DNA of 64,000 nucleotides, taken from assembly GCF_027943725.1 (NCBI RefSeq), contig NZ_AP025696.1:1031501-1095500 (forward strand). Reading direction: 5' to 3'. The notes beneath the pieces were generated by a model, which had not been told where the DNA came from, searched no databases, and saw only the letters and a program-made list of their open reading frames with translations. Both the position numbers and the translations under genes were made by a program. The stretch is from Nitrosophilus kaiyonis. Its GTDB lineage: Bacteria; Campylobacterota; Campylobacteria; Campylobacterales; Nitratiruptoraceae. Each line of letters begins with the position of its first letter. Position 1 is the stretch's first letter. Shown in pieces: positions 1 to 8,757 of this stretch.

Positions 1-238
1 GTATAAAAATTGTACTTTTATCTGGATCAATGCCTGCTGCAATCCAATCTTTTACTAACTCTTTACTCAAATTTTTGAGATTTAGCTTATCTTCATAACT
101 TGTAGATAGTGCATGCCAATCAGCAACAAAGAAAAAGCATTCATTCTCTTTTTGAAGATCTATCCAATTTTTTAATACTCCAAGATAGTGGCCAAGATGA
201 AGTTTACCCGTGGGTCTCATACCGCTAACAATTCGCAT
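1..238 (-). CDS. trpS: Tryptophanyl-tRNA synthetase, N-terminal part (cut by window edge)
   Basis: Charges tRNA-Trp with tryptophan in the cytosol. The 79 visible codons begin MRIVSGMRPTGKLHLGHYLG, with the class I synthetase signature region (PTGKLHLGH, the HIGH-like motif) at residues 9-17, followed by the typical FFVADWHAL segment. The rest of the gene lies outside the window. The ATG is preceded on the minus strand by an AAGGAG-like Shine-Dalgarno sequence. It reads in the same direction as der and the MscS gene, but a 393-bp repeat-filled gap separates it from der. Identification is firm from motif order. Confidence 0.93.
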   Translation of the reverse strand, partial: MRIVSGMRPTGKLHLGHYLGVLKNWIDLQKENECFFFVADWHALSTSYEDKLNLKNLSKELVKDWIAAGIDPDKSTIFI

Positions 239-244
239 TTTTCT

Positions 245-420
245 CCTTTGTTTTGTAGTTCGTAATTCGTGATTCGTAAATCGTAAACCGTGAATCGTAA
301 TTCGTGAATCGTGATTAAACATTTGACATTGGGAATTAGTGTTAGTATTAGTATTAAATTATCACTATCCACTATCCCGTTATGTCCCTATTTCACTTTC
401 TTACTTTCTCACTCAACTTA
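245..420. repeat. Degenerate short-word repeat array (type A)
   Basis: The first half of the trpS-der gap. It consists of variants of a 7-8 base word (attcgtg, atcgtaa) followed by gttagtattagtatt and tatcactatccactatcc words. The same vocabulary recurs in most intergenic gaps of the window up to 23 kb and again near 36-39, 47 and 61 kb. No ORF is seen. Confidence 0.75.
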
Positions 421-428
421 CATAATAT

Positions 429-608
429 TTAACCGAAAATCTTCGCTTGCTTCGCTCACTTTATTTTCATTAATGTAAACCAGCTGTTCGTATGCTCAGA
501 CACGAAATTCCTTGAATTTCGGCTTCGCATATACTCACAGCTTTCGCTTCGGGACGCAAGCAAAGCAGTTTGCTTGCTCAAAGCTTCGCTTTGCCCTTGC
601 TCACTTAA
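429..608 (-). repeat. Structured interspersed element, type B, copy 1
   Basis: A 180-bp element homologous, in reverse complement, to 14314-14491 and 20926-21100. It contains hairpin I (9-bp arms at 556-564 and 569-577 around loop gcag, which is CTGC on the minus strand) and hairpin II (8-bp arms at 503-510 and 514-521 around a 3-base loop). It also holds an outer GAAAATC/GATTTTC-type pair flanking a gagcgaagcaagcgaa block. No protein is encoded. Confidence 0.85.
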
Positions 609-631
609 ATCTTAACTCCAATAACCAATGA

Positions 632-2017
632 CTAATGACTATTGACTGACGACTCCTCATCCCTTTCCCCTCTTTTGCGAGGAGTTAATATAACAGGTGT
701 TCCCTCAAGGTCAAAATTTTCTCTTAGTTTATTTATAAGATATCTTTTGTAACTAAAATGAAGTCCTTCAGGTCTATTCATAATTAGAGCAATTTTTGGT
801 GGTTTTGTTTCATATTGTGTTGCAAATAGTATATTTACTGGTTTGCCATAATATGATGGAATTGCATGTCTTTGAGTTGCCTCTTTTATAATTTTATTTA
901 ATTTAGAAGTTGGTATCCAACTTGAATAGTTTTTATAAACTTTTAGTATTAAATCATATATTTTGTCAACTCTTTTTTTTGTTTTTGCACTAACTGTTAT
1001 CACTGGGGCAAAATTTAAAAATCTAAATCTATCTCTAACTTTTTTTATAGCCTCTTCATAGCTCATTTTAGCTTCATCCCATTTATTTAAAACGATTATG
1101 CATCCAAGATTGTATCTATCTACAAGTCCTGCAATTTTTTCATCTTGTTCGCTAAATCCTTCGCTTGCATCAAGTACGACCAAAGCTATATCGCTTCTTT
1201 GAAGCATTTTTTCTGTTCTGTTGAGCGCAAATTTTTCTAATCCTTTAATTTTTCCTCTTCGTCTAATACCTGCAGTATCAACAAATGTAATAACTTTATC
1301 TTTATATAGATATGTTTCATCAACTACATCAATAGTAGTCCCTGCAACGTCACTAACAATAGAGCGCTCTTCTTTCAAAAGAGCATTTAAAAGTGAGCTT
1401 TTCCCAACATTTACTCTCCCAATTATTGCAACATTTATCTCATTTGATTCCTCTTCTTTTTTCTCTTCAATTTCTTCTAAAAAAGAGTCAATATCAAGTT
1501 CCTCATCCTCTTCTATAACTAAAAATTCTTTTTTTGGAAGTCTTGATTCTATCCAATCAATCAGTTTTTTAACTTTTCTATTATGAGAAACTGAAATAGG
1601 AAAAATATTTTGAGTACCGAAAGAGTAAAACTCCCAAACATTCTCTTCTAATTTGTCATTATCTATTTTATTAACAACTAAAGCAACATCTTTATTAAGT
1701 TTTAAAAGATCTAAAAAAATTTTTTTGTCTTCATCATCAGGGAGTTTTTGTCCATCAACCATATAAAGAACAATATCTGCTTCTTTTGCAGCTTCCAAAG
1801 CTTTTTCTTTTACTTTATTGAAAAGTTCATCTCTGTCTTCAAGTCCACCAGTATCAATTAAAATAGCCTCTTTTTCTCCAATTTTTATAGGCTTTTTTTT
1901 AATATCCCTTGTGGTACCGGCCACTTCGCTTGTTATAGCAACTCTTTGTTTTAAGAGTCTATTAAATAGAGAGCTTTTTCCAACATTTGGTTTTCCTAAA
2001 ATTACAATTTTTTTCAT
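632..2017 (-). CDS. der: Ribosome-assembly GTPase Der (EngA)
   Basis: Tandem-GTPase needed for 50S subunit maturation. Two P-loops are visible, GKPNVGKS at residues 8-15 and GRVNVGKS at about 200-207. NKID (116-119) gives the guanine-specificity motif of the first domain and NKWD that of the second. An acidic linker (about 168-190) joins the G domains, and a KH-like domain ends the protein. At 461 residues the length is normal. The ATG overlaps the stop of the upstream MscS gene by 4 bases, so the two are translationally coupled. The last codons (about ESSVNSH) lie in type A repeat sequence, so the C-terminus appears to have been extended or replaced by the repeat. Confidence 0.97.
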   Translation of the reverse strand: MKKIVILGKPNVGKSSLFNRLLKQRVAITSEVAGTTRDIKKKPIKIGEKEAILIDTGGLEDRDELFNKVKEKALEAAKEADIVLYMVDGQKLPDDEDKKIFLDLLKLNKDVALVVNKIDNDKLEENVWEFYSFGTQNIFPISVSHNRKVKKLIDWIESRLPKKEFLVIEEDEELDIDSFLEEIEEKKEEESNEINVAIIGRVNVGKSSLLNALLKEERSIVSDVAGTTIDVVDETYLYKDKVITFVDTAGIRRRGKIKGLEKFALNRTEKMLQRSDIALVVLDASEGFSEQDEKIAGLVDRYNLGCIIVLNKWDEAKMSYEEAIKKVRDRFRFLNFAPVITVSAKTKKRVDKIYDLILKVYKNYSSWIPTSKLNKIIKEATQRHAIPSYYGKPVNILFATQYETKPPKIALIMNRPEGLHFSYKRYLINKLRENFDLEGTPVILTPRKRGERDEESSVNSH

Positions 2018-4002
2018 TTTTCCTCTATTTTAGGTAATTTTTCTACATAAATTGATTGACTTGGAAATGCAAATTCAGCTCCAGCTTTTTCTACAATATC
2101 CATTATTTTTAGATTAATATCTTCTTTAATTTCTAAATATTTTTGCCAGTTTGCAGTATTTGTAAAACAGTATATAAATATACTCAAACTGCTATCTTCA
2201 AAATTGTCAAAATTTACAATAATTGTACTATTTTTGTCAATTTGAGGATGAGATTTTAGCAAATTTCTAATATTTTTAAGTATATCATCCATCTGTGATT
2301 TAGTAGTAGAATAGGTAACGCCTATTCTCATTTTTATACGTCTAATATCTCTTCTTGAAAAGTTTTCAATAGGGTTATTTGCAACAATTTGATTTGGAAC
2401 TGTTACAAGCGATTTTTCAAAAGTTCTTACCTTTATTGTTCTAAGCCCTATATCTTCAACTGTTCCTTCAACATCTCCAACTTTTATCCAATCATCAATT
2501 TTTAATGATTTATCAGCTAATATAGTTAATCCTCCAAAAAGATTTGATGCTGTATCTTTTGCAGCTAATGCAAATGCCAAACCACCAAGACCAAGTGAAG
2601 CGATAAATGCACTAACATTTATATTCCATTCTTGAAGTATTGCAACTAGACCTACTGCAAAAATAAAGATTTTTAAAGTTTTTATAAAAAAGTTTCCAAT
2701 TTCTCTGTATAACTCTTTTCCAAATTTTTTAGCAAAATTATAAATAGAGCCTTCTAGTACGGCTATCGCATCATAAAAGAGCCAAAAAATAGTCAAAATT
2801 ATCATAGATCTTACAATTTTATCTACTATTTCATTTTCAAGATCCATTACTACAACTGCCAAATAAAAACCAACAATTATAAAAGAAAATTTTAAAGGGT
2901 CTTCAACTATTGCTAAAACAGCATCATCAACATGAGTTTTAGTTTTTGAAGCCATTTTTTTAAGCATTTTTAAAATGATTAATGCAAATAGCTTTCTAAA
3001 AAATAGAAAAAGTAAAAATATTCCAAGAGCAGCAGCAAATTTATATAAAGGAATATTAAAAAATGTATTTGTTTTTAAAAAAGAGAAAGTATTTTCTTTA
3101 AATTTATAAAAAATAGTTTTTGTCTTTCCAAACTCTTTTTCTATAAAAAAATCTATGCCTTTTTTGATTCCATCTTTTAAAAATATATTCTCTTTTGATA
3201 AATTATTTGCTAATGTATCTATCTCTTTTAATAGTTCAAAAACTTTTTCATCTCTATTTTTTAATAGATAAAAAAACTTATTTAATTTTAGTTCAATTTT
3301 TGTGATAAGATATGAATCTTTTAAATTTTTTACTCTTTTAATCTCTTTTTCTATGTTTTTAACATATTTTTCTTTTTCAAGTATTTCCCATCGCTCTTTT
3401 TGAGCATTTAATTTTTTTATTTTTTTATCTAATAAAATTATTTTTTTATCTATATCTTTTATTTGTTTATCTAAATTTTTTATATTAAATTTTATTTTTT
3501 TTAAATGTGGGTACAGATTGCTAAGCCATGTATAAAAGTTTTTTTCTATATAATCTATATCTTTTTTATATTTTTCTATTTTTTTATAATAATATGCATA
3601 TTCAAGTTGCAAAGTTAAAACATTTGTTGCATTTTCATCAAGGTTTGATAACTCTTTTTCAATATCATCGAGTTGCTCTTGCAAAACATCTAAAGATATT
3701 TTGTGTTTTTGAGCATCAGCATATTTTTTTGCAACTTTTATAAAAGTATCAATAAAATCTTTTTGATTTTTGATAGCAATTTTTTCTAGGTCTAAAGGTT
3801 TTATTTTTTCTTTTGAAATATTTAATATTTTATAAATTATTGTTTTTTGAAGATTTGATTGAGGGTCATTTTTAGATTGTAAATCTTTCAATATGTTTTT
3901 AAAGATAGTAGTTGCATTTTTATCTTTAATAAAGGATTCATTAATTTGAGCAGAAAATAAAATAGAGCAAAATAGAGTAAAAACTAATAATATTTTTTTC
4001 AA
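2014..4002 (-). CDS. MscS-family mechanosensitive channel with long periplasmic coiled-coil N-terminus
   Basis: Probable inner-membrane channel that opens on membrane tension. A signal peptide (about 1-18) precedes a Lys/Glu-rich coiled-coil region to about residue 270. Several membrane segments follow between about 305 and 480. The pore helix and beta domain of MscS come next (AFIASLGLGGLAFALAAKD, then NLFGGLTILADKSLKIDD and VPNQIVANNPIEN). At 662 residues it belongs to the larger MscS-like group rather than to small MscS. The start is TTG, chosen because AAAGGTG lies at good spacing upstream. It is the first gene of a pair with der. Confidence 0.9.
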   Translation of the reverse strand: MKKILLVFTLFCSILFSAQINESFIKDKNATTIFKNILKDLQSKNDPQSNLQKTIIYKILNISKEKIKPLDLEKIAIKNQKDFIDTFIKVAKKYADAQKHKISLDVLQEQLDDIEKELSNLDENATNVLTLQLEYAYYYKKIEKYKKDIDYIEKNFYTWLSNLYPHLKKIKFNIKNLDKQIKDIDKKIILLDKKIKKLNAQKERWEILEKEKYVKNIEKEIKRVKNLKDSYLITKIELKLNKFFYLLKNRDEKVFELLKEIDTLANNLSKENIFLKDGIKKGIDFFIEKEFGKTKTIFYKFKENTFSFLKTNTFFNIPLYKFAAALGIFLLFLFFRKLFALIILKMLKKMASKTKTHVDDAVLAIVEDPLKFSFIIVGFYLAVVVMDLENEIVDKIVRSMIILTIFWLFYDAIAVLEGSIYNFAKKFGKELYREIGNFFIKTLKIFIFAVGLVAILQEWNINVSAFIASLGLGGLAFALAAKDTASNLFGGLTILADKSLKIDDWIKVGDVEGTVEDIGLRTIKVRTFEKSLVTVPNQIVANNPIENFSRRDIRRIKMRIGVTYSTTKSQMDDILKNIRNLLKSHPQIDKNSTIIVNFDNFEDSSLSIFIYCFTNTANWQKYLEIKEDINLKIMDIVEKAGAEFAFPSQSIYVEKLPKIEEK

Positions 4003-4031
4003 TTTTTCACCTTTTCTTCACAAATAGTTGA

Positions 4032-4037
4032 TATAAT
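4032..4037 (+). promoter_or_regulatory. Sigma70 -10 box for the DUF3108 gene
   Basis: A perfect TATAAT, preceded by G-A, lies about 45 bases before the ATG at 4081, with AAAGG as ribosome-binding site. No clear -35 box is visible, which is usual for Campylobacterota promoters. Confidence 0.6.
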
Positions 4038-4080
4038 TGCTTAAATTTTATCTAAAAAACGATTAAAGAAAGGTATTTTA

Positions 4081-4827
4081 ATGAAGTATTTTCTTTTTAT
4101 TTTAATATTTATAGTCTCTTTGCATTCTGAGATTATAAAAGCAAAATATGATGTGTCTTATGGACTATTTGGTAAAGTAGGCAAATCAGAAGCAATTTTA
4201 GTAAAAAAAGAAAATAGATACAAAATTGAAATAAGTGCAAAAGCTGAAGGCTTAGCAAAAATATTAAGTAATAATAGAAAAGAGTCTTATATTAGTGAAG
4301 GAATTATTGAAAATGGCAGACTTGTTCCTTTAGTCTATAAAAAAGTTAGACAATCAAGTAAAAAAAAGGATATAAAAATTTACAAATTTGATCATAAAAA
4401 TAGAAAGATTTATGTGCATGTTGAGAGATATAAAAATGGAAAATTAGATAAAAGGAAAGATGAAACATTAAAATATTATGCAAAAGATGATCTGTTATCT
4501 TTATATTTTAATATTAATAAATATATCGATTTTAAAAAAAGCGGAAAAAAAAGATATACATTTTATGCAGTTGGAGGAAATAGAAAAGATGGGAAAATTG
4601 ATATTGAAATACCTTCTGGACATACACTTAAAGAGTTAAAAGAACTATTAAATGAGGATGGAAAGTATTTGGTTGTAACTATATATCAAAAAATTTTTGC
4701 ATCAAAAGAGGGAAAATTATATATAGTAATGAATGATAATGGTTTTACTAAAAAAGCAATGCTTAAAGATGTTATTTTATTTGGTGATATTGTAGGAAAG
4801 TTGAAAAGACTGGAAGTTAGAGAATAA
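4081..4827 (+). CDS. DUF3108-family exported protein
   Basis: Predicted periplasmic or outer-membrane-associated protein of unknown role. A short signal peptide (MKYFLFILIFIVSLHS) leads into KAKYDVSYGLFGKVGKSEA, the opening beta-strand pattern of DUF3108 proteins (YxVxYGxxxKVG). The remainder is rich in Lys and predicted strands, consistent with a single beta-rich domain of 230 residues. It is a monocistronic unit, divergent from the MscS-der pair with its own -10 box, and is followed by a repeat-filled gap. The family assignment comes from the N-terminal pattern and length; no reaction can be assigned. Confidence 0.7.
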   Translation: MKYFLFILIFIVSLHSEIIKAKYDVSYGLFGKVGKSEAILVKKENRYKIEISAKAEGLAKILSNNRKESYISEGIIENGRLVPLVYKKVRQSSKKKDIKIYKFDHKNRKIYVHVERYKNGKLDKRKDETLKYYAKDDLLSLYFNINKYIDFKKSGKKRYTFYAVGGNRKDGKIDIEIPSGHTLKELKELLNEDGKYLVVTIYQKIFASKEGKLYIVMNDNGFTKKAMLKDVILFGDIVGKLKRLEVRE

Positions 4828-4920
4828 GTAGTGGAGTTAGAAAGTTTGAAAGTCATTGGTCATTAAGTCATTAGTCATTAGTATAAAATAGTGATAGCCA
4901 AAAACTAATTCCTAATTGAA
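4828..4920. repeat. Type A palindromic word array
   Basis: Directly follows the DUF3108 stop. Words of the form gtcattggtcattaagtcattag lead to a central tataaaatagtgatag and then aaaaactaattcctaat. The left arm is roughly complementary to the right. The same centre recurs near 21150. Confidence 0.7.
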
Positions 4921-4924
4921 TGTT

Positions 4925-5106
4925 CTGAAAATTACCAAATTTCACTCAGGCGAGTTGAAATTTTTAGTTAACTAACGCTTAAAAATTTTATTAAAAAGTG
5001 CAAACGCAAGCGCCCTTACGGGTGAGTGCACTTTTTTGGCCTAAAGGCCAACATAAAATTTTTAAGCTAAAATTTCAAAGTCTTCGTTCAATTTGTAATT
5101 TTTCAG
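4925..5106. repeat. 182-bp long inverted-repeat element (type C)
   Basis: The element reads as one long imperfect palindrome. It opens with ctgaaaattac and closes with gtaatttttcag. Its inner arms include AAAAAGTGCA near 4996 and TGCACTTTTTT near 5025, around a GC-richer apex (gcgcccttacggg). It has no coding potential and resembles a MITE or a large cruciform-forming repeat. Only one copy was noticed here. Bases 5107-5180 are again type A words. Confidence 0.75.
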
Positions 5107-5196
5107 AGGTTTTAATTACCAATGCCAAATATTTAATGTCTAATATCTAATATCTAATGTCCAATGACTAACGACTATTATCAAAAAAGGGGGAGT

Positions 5197-6078
5197 GTGT
5201 TAAAAAGAGTTGAAATAGGCATATGGTATATGCTTTTTGCATCGCTTTTATTTGCTGGTATGGGAGTATTTGCTAAGTTACTTAGCCAAAAATTGCCATC
5301 TTTGGAGGTTGTATTTTTTAGAAATATTTTTGGTGTTATTTTTGTAGGTTTCTCTTTGTTTATAAAACCAATGAAGCATAAAGGAGGAAAACCACTACTT
5401 CTTTTATTTAGAGGTTTAATGGGATTTTTGGCGCTTTTATTTTTTTTTTATGATATTGCTCATATTCCTTTAGGTGAAGCGATGACATACTCAAAAACTT
5501 CTCCTATTTTTACTGCTCTATTTGCATTTTTGTTTTTAAAAGAGGCTCTGGGCAAAAGAGGGTGGATTGCACTATTTATTGGTTTTATTGGGATAATATT
5601 TATAACTGATCCTTTTTACACTCCTTTTGATAAATATGATCTTTTAGGAATTTTAAGTGGTATTGGCGCAGCTTTAGCGTATACAAGTGTAAAGGAGTTG
5701 AAAAAATATTATGATACAAGAGCAATAGTACTATCTTTTATGGGTGTAGGCACTATAGGACCTATTATTTTAATGGCAATTTCAGAATATATAAATATAA
5801 AAGAGCTTGATTTTATGTTTAGCCAATTTGTAATGCCAAATGGATATATGTGGATATATATTTTTTTTATGGGTCTTTTTGCAACTTTAGCTCAAATATA
5901 TATGACAAAAGCATATGGTGCAAGTAAAGCTGGAATTGTTGGAACCATCAGTTATTCGAATATAATTTTTTCTATTATTTTAGGTGTAATTTTTTTAGGG
6001 GACTCTTTCCCAGAATTTATAAAGATTTTGGGTATAATCTTAATAATAATTAGTGGAATTTTAGTAGCTAGGAGATAA
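5197..6078 (+). CDS. EamA/DMT-superfamily permease
   Basis: Inner-membrane transporter of the drug/metabolite superfamily; the substrate is unknown. Ten hydrophobic helices form two EamA repeats, with the typical RGLMGFLALLFFFYDIAHIPLGEA segment in repeat 1 and LGVIFLGDSFPEFIKILGIILI in repeat 2. The start is placed at GTG 5197 (product begins with Met-Leu-Lys-Arg-Val-Glu-Ile-Gly-Ile-Trp) because aagggggag sits just upstream. An in-frame ATG at 5164 lies inside a type A repeat and would add 11 unlikely residues. A Uma2 gene starts 2 bases after the stop, so the two are probably cotranscribed. Confidence 0.85.
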   Translation: MLKRVEIGIWYMLFASLLFAGMGVFAKLLSQKLPSLEVVFFRNIFGVIFVGFSLFIKPMKHKGGKPLLLLFRGLMGFLALLFFFYDIAHIPLGEAMTYSKTSPIFTALFAFLFLKEALGKRGWIALFIGFIGIIFITDPFYTPFDKYDLLGILSGIGAALAYTSVKELKKYYDTRAIVLSFMGVGTIGPIILMAISEYINIKELDFMFSQFVMPNGYMWIYIFFMGLFATLAQIYMTKAYGASKAGIVGTISYSNIIFSIILGVIFLGDSFPEFIKILGIILIIISGILVARR

Positions 6079-6080
6079 TA

Positions 6081-6623
6081 ATGGCAGCTTTGGACCTGTT
6101 GGAAAAATATACATATGAAGATTATAAAAAATGGGAAGGTAGATGGGAATTAATTGATGGTATTGCTTATTCTATGAGTCCTGCGCCATATCCAAAACAT
6201 CAAGAGATTGTATTAAAAATAGCAAAAGAGTTAGATGAAAATTTAGATTGTGAAGGATGTAAAGTATATATTTCCCCAATTGATTGGGTAATAAATGATG
6301 AAAATGTTGTTCAGCCGGATGTTTTAGTTACTTGTGAAAATATAGATGATGAAACTAAGTTTTTGACTCAAACTCCAAAATTGATTGTTGAAGTTTTGTC
6401 ACTATCTACAGCTTTAAAAGATTTGACTACAAAATTTAGTTTATATGAAAAACAAAAAGTTAAATATTATGTTGTAATCAACCCAACAACAGAAGAGTTG
6501 GAAATTTTTGAGATTGAAAATGATAAATATAAGATGATTAAAAAATTTAAAAGTGAAGGTGTTTTTGAGTTTTTTTGGGATAATTGTAAAACAAAAATAG
6601 ATTTTAAAAAGGTTTTTAAATGA
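6081..6623 (+). CDS. Uma2-family (DUF820) PD-(D/E)XK nuclease-like protein, copy 1
   Basis: A 180-residue protein of the Uma2 family, whose fold is that of restriction-like endonucleases; its biological role is unknown. The N-terminal [18 protein letters not shown] and the core VQPDVLV followed by LIVEVLS (the D ... ExV/K catalytic pattern) support this. It sits 2 bases after the EamA gene and overlaps kdsA by 4 bases (ATGA). A paralogue of the same length lies at 8758-9300. It carries no toxin- or restriction-like neighbour. Confidence 0.85.
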   Translation: MAALDLLEKYTYEDYKKWEGRWELIDGIAYSMSPAPYPKHQEIVLKIAKELDENLDCEGCKVYISPIDWVINDENVVQPDVLVTCENIDDETKFLTQTPKLIVEVLSLSTALKDLTTKFSLYEKQKVKYYVVINPTTEELEIFEIENDKYKMIKKFKSEGVFEFFWDNCKTKIDFKKVFK

Positions 6624-7426
6624 TTTTAATTGCAGGTCCATGTGTAATAGAAAGTAGTGAGCAGTTAGAGAAAATTGCAAAAGAGTTAAGAGAATATCAT
6701 GAAAATCCAAAAATTGATTTTTATTTTAAAGCAAGTTTTGATAAGGCTAATAGAACAAGTTTAGATAGTTATAGAGGACCAGGTCTTGAAAAAGGTCTTG
6801 AAATGCTATCCGATATAAAAGAGAGATTTGGATATAAGATATTAACAGATGTTCATGAAACATATCAAATAAAGCCAGTTAGTGAAGTTGCAGATGTTAT
6901 ACAAATACCAGCCTTTTTATGTAGGCAAACTGACCTATTAGTTGAAGCTGCAAAAACAGATAGAGTAATTAATATTAAAAAGGGCCAATTTATGAACCCT
7001 GAAGATATGAAATATAGTGTTTTAAAAGTTTTAAAAACAAGAGATAAAAATATAAATGAAGCAACATATGAGATAAGCAGAAAAAATGGAGTTTGGTTAA
7101 CTGAGAGAGGTACAACTTTTGGATATGGAAATTTAGTTGTTGATATGAGAAGTTTAGTTATTATGAGAAAATTTGCTCCTGTAATTTTTGATGCAACTCA
7201 TTCAGTGCAGATGCCAGGAGGAGCAGGAGGAAAAAGTAGCGGAAAAAGAGAGTTTGTAGCTCCACTAAGTAGAGCTGCAGCGGCAGTTGGTGTCGATGGA
7301 TATTTTTTTGAGACACATTTCAATCCAGATATTGCATTGAGTGATGGACCAAATATGCTAAAAATAGAGTCTTTAAAAAAAGTAGTTAAAGATATAGAAA
7401 AAATTGGAGAATGTCTTGAGTATTAG
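6620..7426 (+). CDS. kdsA: 3-deoxy-D-manno-octulosonate 8-phosphate synthase
   Basis: Condenses phosphoenolpyruvate with arabinose 5-phosphate to make KDO-8-phosphate for lipopolysaccharide inner core. The 268 residues show AGPCVIES at 5-12, [12 protein letters not shown], and [16 protein letters not shown]. Cys8 in the AGPC motif indicates the metal-dependent class, whereas the E. coli type has Asn at this position. The start overlaps the preceding Uma2 stop (ATGA) with AAAGG upstream. It is followed without a gap by a small gene, then ribH and nusB, an order conserved in Campylobacter and Helicobacter. Confidence 0.97.
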   Translation: MILIAGPCVIESSEQLEKIAKELREYHENPKIDFYFKASFDKANRTSLDSYRGPGLEKGLEMLSDIKERFGYKILTDVHETYQIKPVSEVADVIQIPAFLCRQTDLLVEAAKTDRVINIKKGQFMNPEDMKYSVLKVLKTRDKNINEATYEISRKNGVWLTERGTTFGYGNLVVDMRSLVIMRKFAPVIFDATHSVQMPGGAGGKSSGKREFVAPLSRAAAAVGVDGYFFETHFNPDIALSDGPNMLKIESLKKVVKDIEKIGECLEY

Positions 7427-7586
7427 TAAAATAAGAGGCTATTTTTATAAAGTAGCTAAATACTTAGGAGATATTCAAGCAATTCAAAAAGCATTGAAAA
7501 AAGGTGATTTAAGACCTATAATAACAAGAATATTAAGAAGGATTTATGGTAAAATCGCTTCAAAAGGTATGGGAAAGATAAAATAA
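7416..7586 (+). CDS. Small basic protein between kdsA and ribH
   Basis: A 56-residue, Lys/Arg-rich, soluble-looking protein with no recognised domain. It contains [19 protein letters not shown] and a basic C-terminal helix ([21 protein letters not shown]). I place the start at TTG 7416, 5 bases after GGAG; a TTG at 7404 lacks such a site. It overlaps the end of kdsA by 11 bases, pointing to coupled translation. The pattern LGDxxAI plus a basic tail occurs in many small uncharacterised prokaryotic proteins; no function is assigned. Confidence 0.7.
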   Translation: MSISKIRGYFYKVAKYLGDIQAIQKALKKGDLRPIITRILRRIYGKIASKGMGKIK

Positions 7587-7615
7587 TTTAAAAATAATAA
7601 AAAATAGGAGAATAT

Positions 7616-8083
7616 ATGAATATAATAGAAGGAAAATTAAGATTAAGTGGCGAAGAGAGAGTTGCGATAATTGCTAGCAGATTTAATCATATTATAACTG
7701 ATAGACTTGTTGAGGGAGCTAAAGACGCTTTTTTAAGACATGGAGGAAATGAGGATAATCTTGATTTAATACTTGTTCCTGGAGCTTTTGAACTTCCTTT
7801 TGCTTTAGATAAGATACTAAAAGAGGGTGATTATAGTGGCGTATGCTGTTTAGGTGCTATTATAAGAGGTTCAACTCCACATTTTGATTATGTTGCTGCT
7901 GAAGCTACAAAAGGTATAGCAAATACTACTCTAAAATATCAAAAGCCGGTTACATTTGGTGTTTTGACAACTGATACAATAGAACAAGCTATTGAGAGAG
8001 CCGGAAGTAAAGCTGGAAATAAAGGTTTTGAAGCTATGACTGGTTTGATTGAACTTATTGATCTATATAAAAATTTTGATTAG
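7616..8083 (+). CDS. ribH: 6,7-dimethyl-8-ribityllumazine synthase
   Basis: Catalyses the penultimate step of riboflavin synthesis, joining the ribityl-pyrimidine with dihydroxybutanone phosphate, usually in a large icosahedral shell. The 155 residues include [11 protein letters not shown] and [16 protein letters not shown], the phosphate- and pyrimidine-binding segments with the catalytic His. A good AGGAG lies 6 bases before the ATG. It is in the kdsA-ribH-nusB cluster. No FMN riboswitch was seen upstream. Confidence 0.97.
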   Translation: MNIIEGKLRLSGEERVAIIASRFNHIITDRLVEGAKDAFLRHGGNEDNLDLILVPGAFELPFALDKILKEGDYSGVCCLGAIIRGSTPHFDYVAAEATKGIANTTLKYQKPVTFGVLTTDTIEQAIERAGSKAGNKGFEAMTGLIELIDLYKNFD

Positions 8084-8222
8084 ATATTGGTAAATTAGGG
8101 ATTTGGAATTAGGATTTTTGGATGAGTGGTTGACTGGTTGAGTGGGACTATTTGGGAATTTAGAATTCTTGTCCCCTGTTACTAATTACGATTCACGATT
8201 TACGAATTACGAATTACGAAAA
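8084..8222. repeat. Type A word array, ribH-nusB gap
   Basis: Starts with G/T-rich words (ggaattagg, gagtggttgactggttgagtgg) and ends with acgattcacg/atttacgaattacg repeats that run up to the nusB ribosome-binding site. The open frame from 8142 through this array is an artefact that fuses to nusB. Confidence 0.75.
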
Positions 8223-8234
8223 CGAAAGGAAAAA

Positions 8235-8633
8235 ATGGCAACTAGACATCAAGCAAGAGAAGCAGTTGTGGGATTATTGTATGCATATGATCTTGGAAAT
8301 CCTGAAATAAAAAAATTTGCAGAGAGTATTTTAGAAGAGAAAAAGATAAGAAACAAACAGAGAGAATTTGCGCTAAATCTTTTTAAAGGTACAGTTGAAA
8401 ATCTTGAAAAAATAGATGAAGAGATAAAAAAGCATCTTGAATCTTGGGATATTGAAAGAGTAGGGCATATAGAAAAAGCGATCCTTAGACTTGGAGTATA
8501 TGAGCTACTGTTTACTGATTTAGATAAAGCAATAGCTATAAATGAAGCAATAGAGCTAGCCAAAAAGCTTGGTACTGATCAATCACCAAAATTTATAAAT
8601 GGTGTTTTAGATGCAATAGCTAAGGAGAGGTAG
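8235..8633 (+). CDS. nusB: Transcription antitermination factor NusB
   Basis: An RNA-binding antitermination protein acting with NusE at boxA of rRNA operons. The 132 residues begin MATRHQAREAVVGLLYAYD, the classical NusB opening, and include VGHIEKAILRLGVYELLF and INEAIELAKKLGTDQSPKFINGVLD. The start at 8235 is chosen for family length and for AAAGGA just upstream. A longer in-frame opening at 8142 would translate repeat sequence. It ends the kdsA-ribH-nusB cluster. Confidence 0.96.
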   Translation: MATRHQAREAVVGLLYAYDLGNPEIKKFAESILEEKKIRNKQREFALNLFKGTVENLEKIDEEIKKHLESWDIERVGHIEKAILRLGVYELLFTDLDKAIAINEAIELAKKLGTDQSPKFINGVLDAIAKER

Positions 8634-8745
8634 GGAAGCGGGATAGTGGAATAGGTGGTAAGGTGGTAAGGAAAGCTGCCAATTCCCAATTCCCAATGCC
8701 AAATGTCTAATCACGATTCACGAATTACGAATCACGATTTACTGA
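8634..8745. repeat. Type A word array, nusB-Uma2 gap
   Basis: The left part is purine-rich (ggtggtaaggtggtaagg). The right part has caattcccaattcccaatgcc words and acgattcacgaattacg words, the same right-hand end as the ribH-nusB gap and the 10.4 kb gap. The ribosome-binding site of the next gene follows immediately. Confidence 0.75.
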
Positions 8746-8757
8746 AAAAGGTAAAAA

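Noticed and set aside
239-631. CRISPR array in the trpS-der gap
   Set aside because: Repeats are degenerate 7-10 base words without uniform length or unique spacers, and no cas gene is in the window.
7587-7615. FMN riboswitch upstream of ribH
   Set aside because: Only 29 AT-rich bases separate ribH from the preceding gene.
8142-8234. N-terminal extension of nusB by 31 codons
   Set aside because: It translates type A repeat sequence; the family start MATRHQAREAV at 8235 has its own ribosome-binding site.
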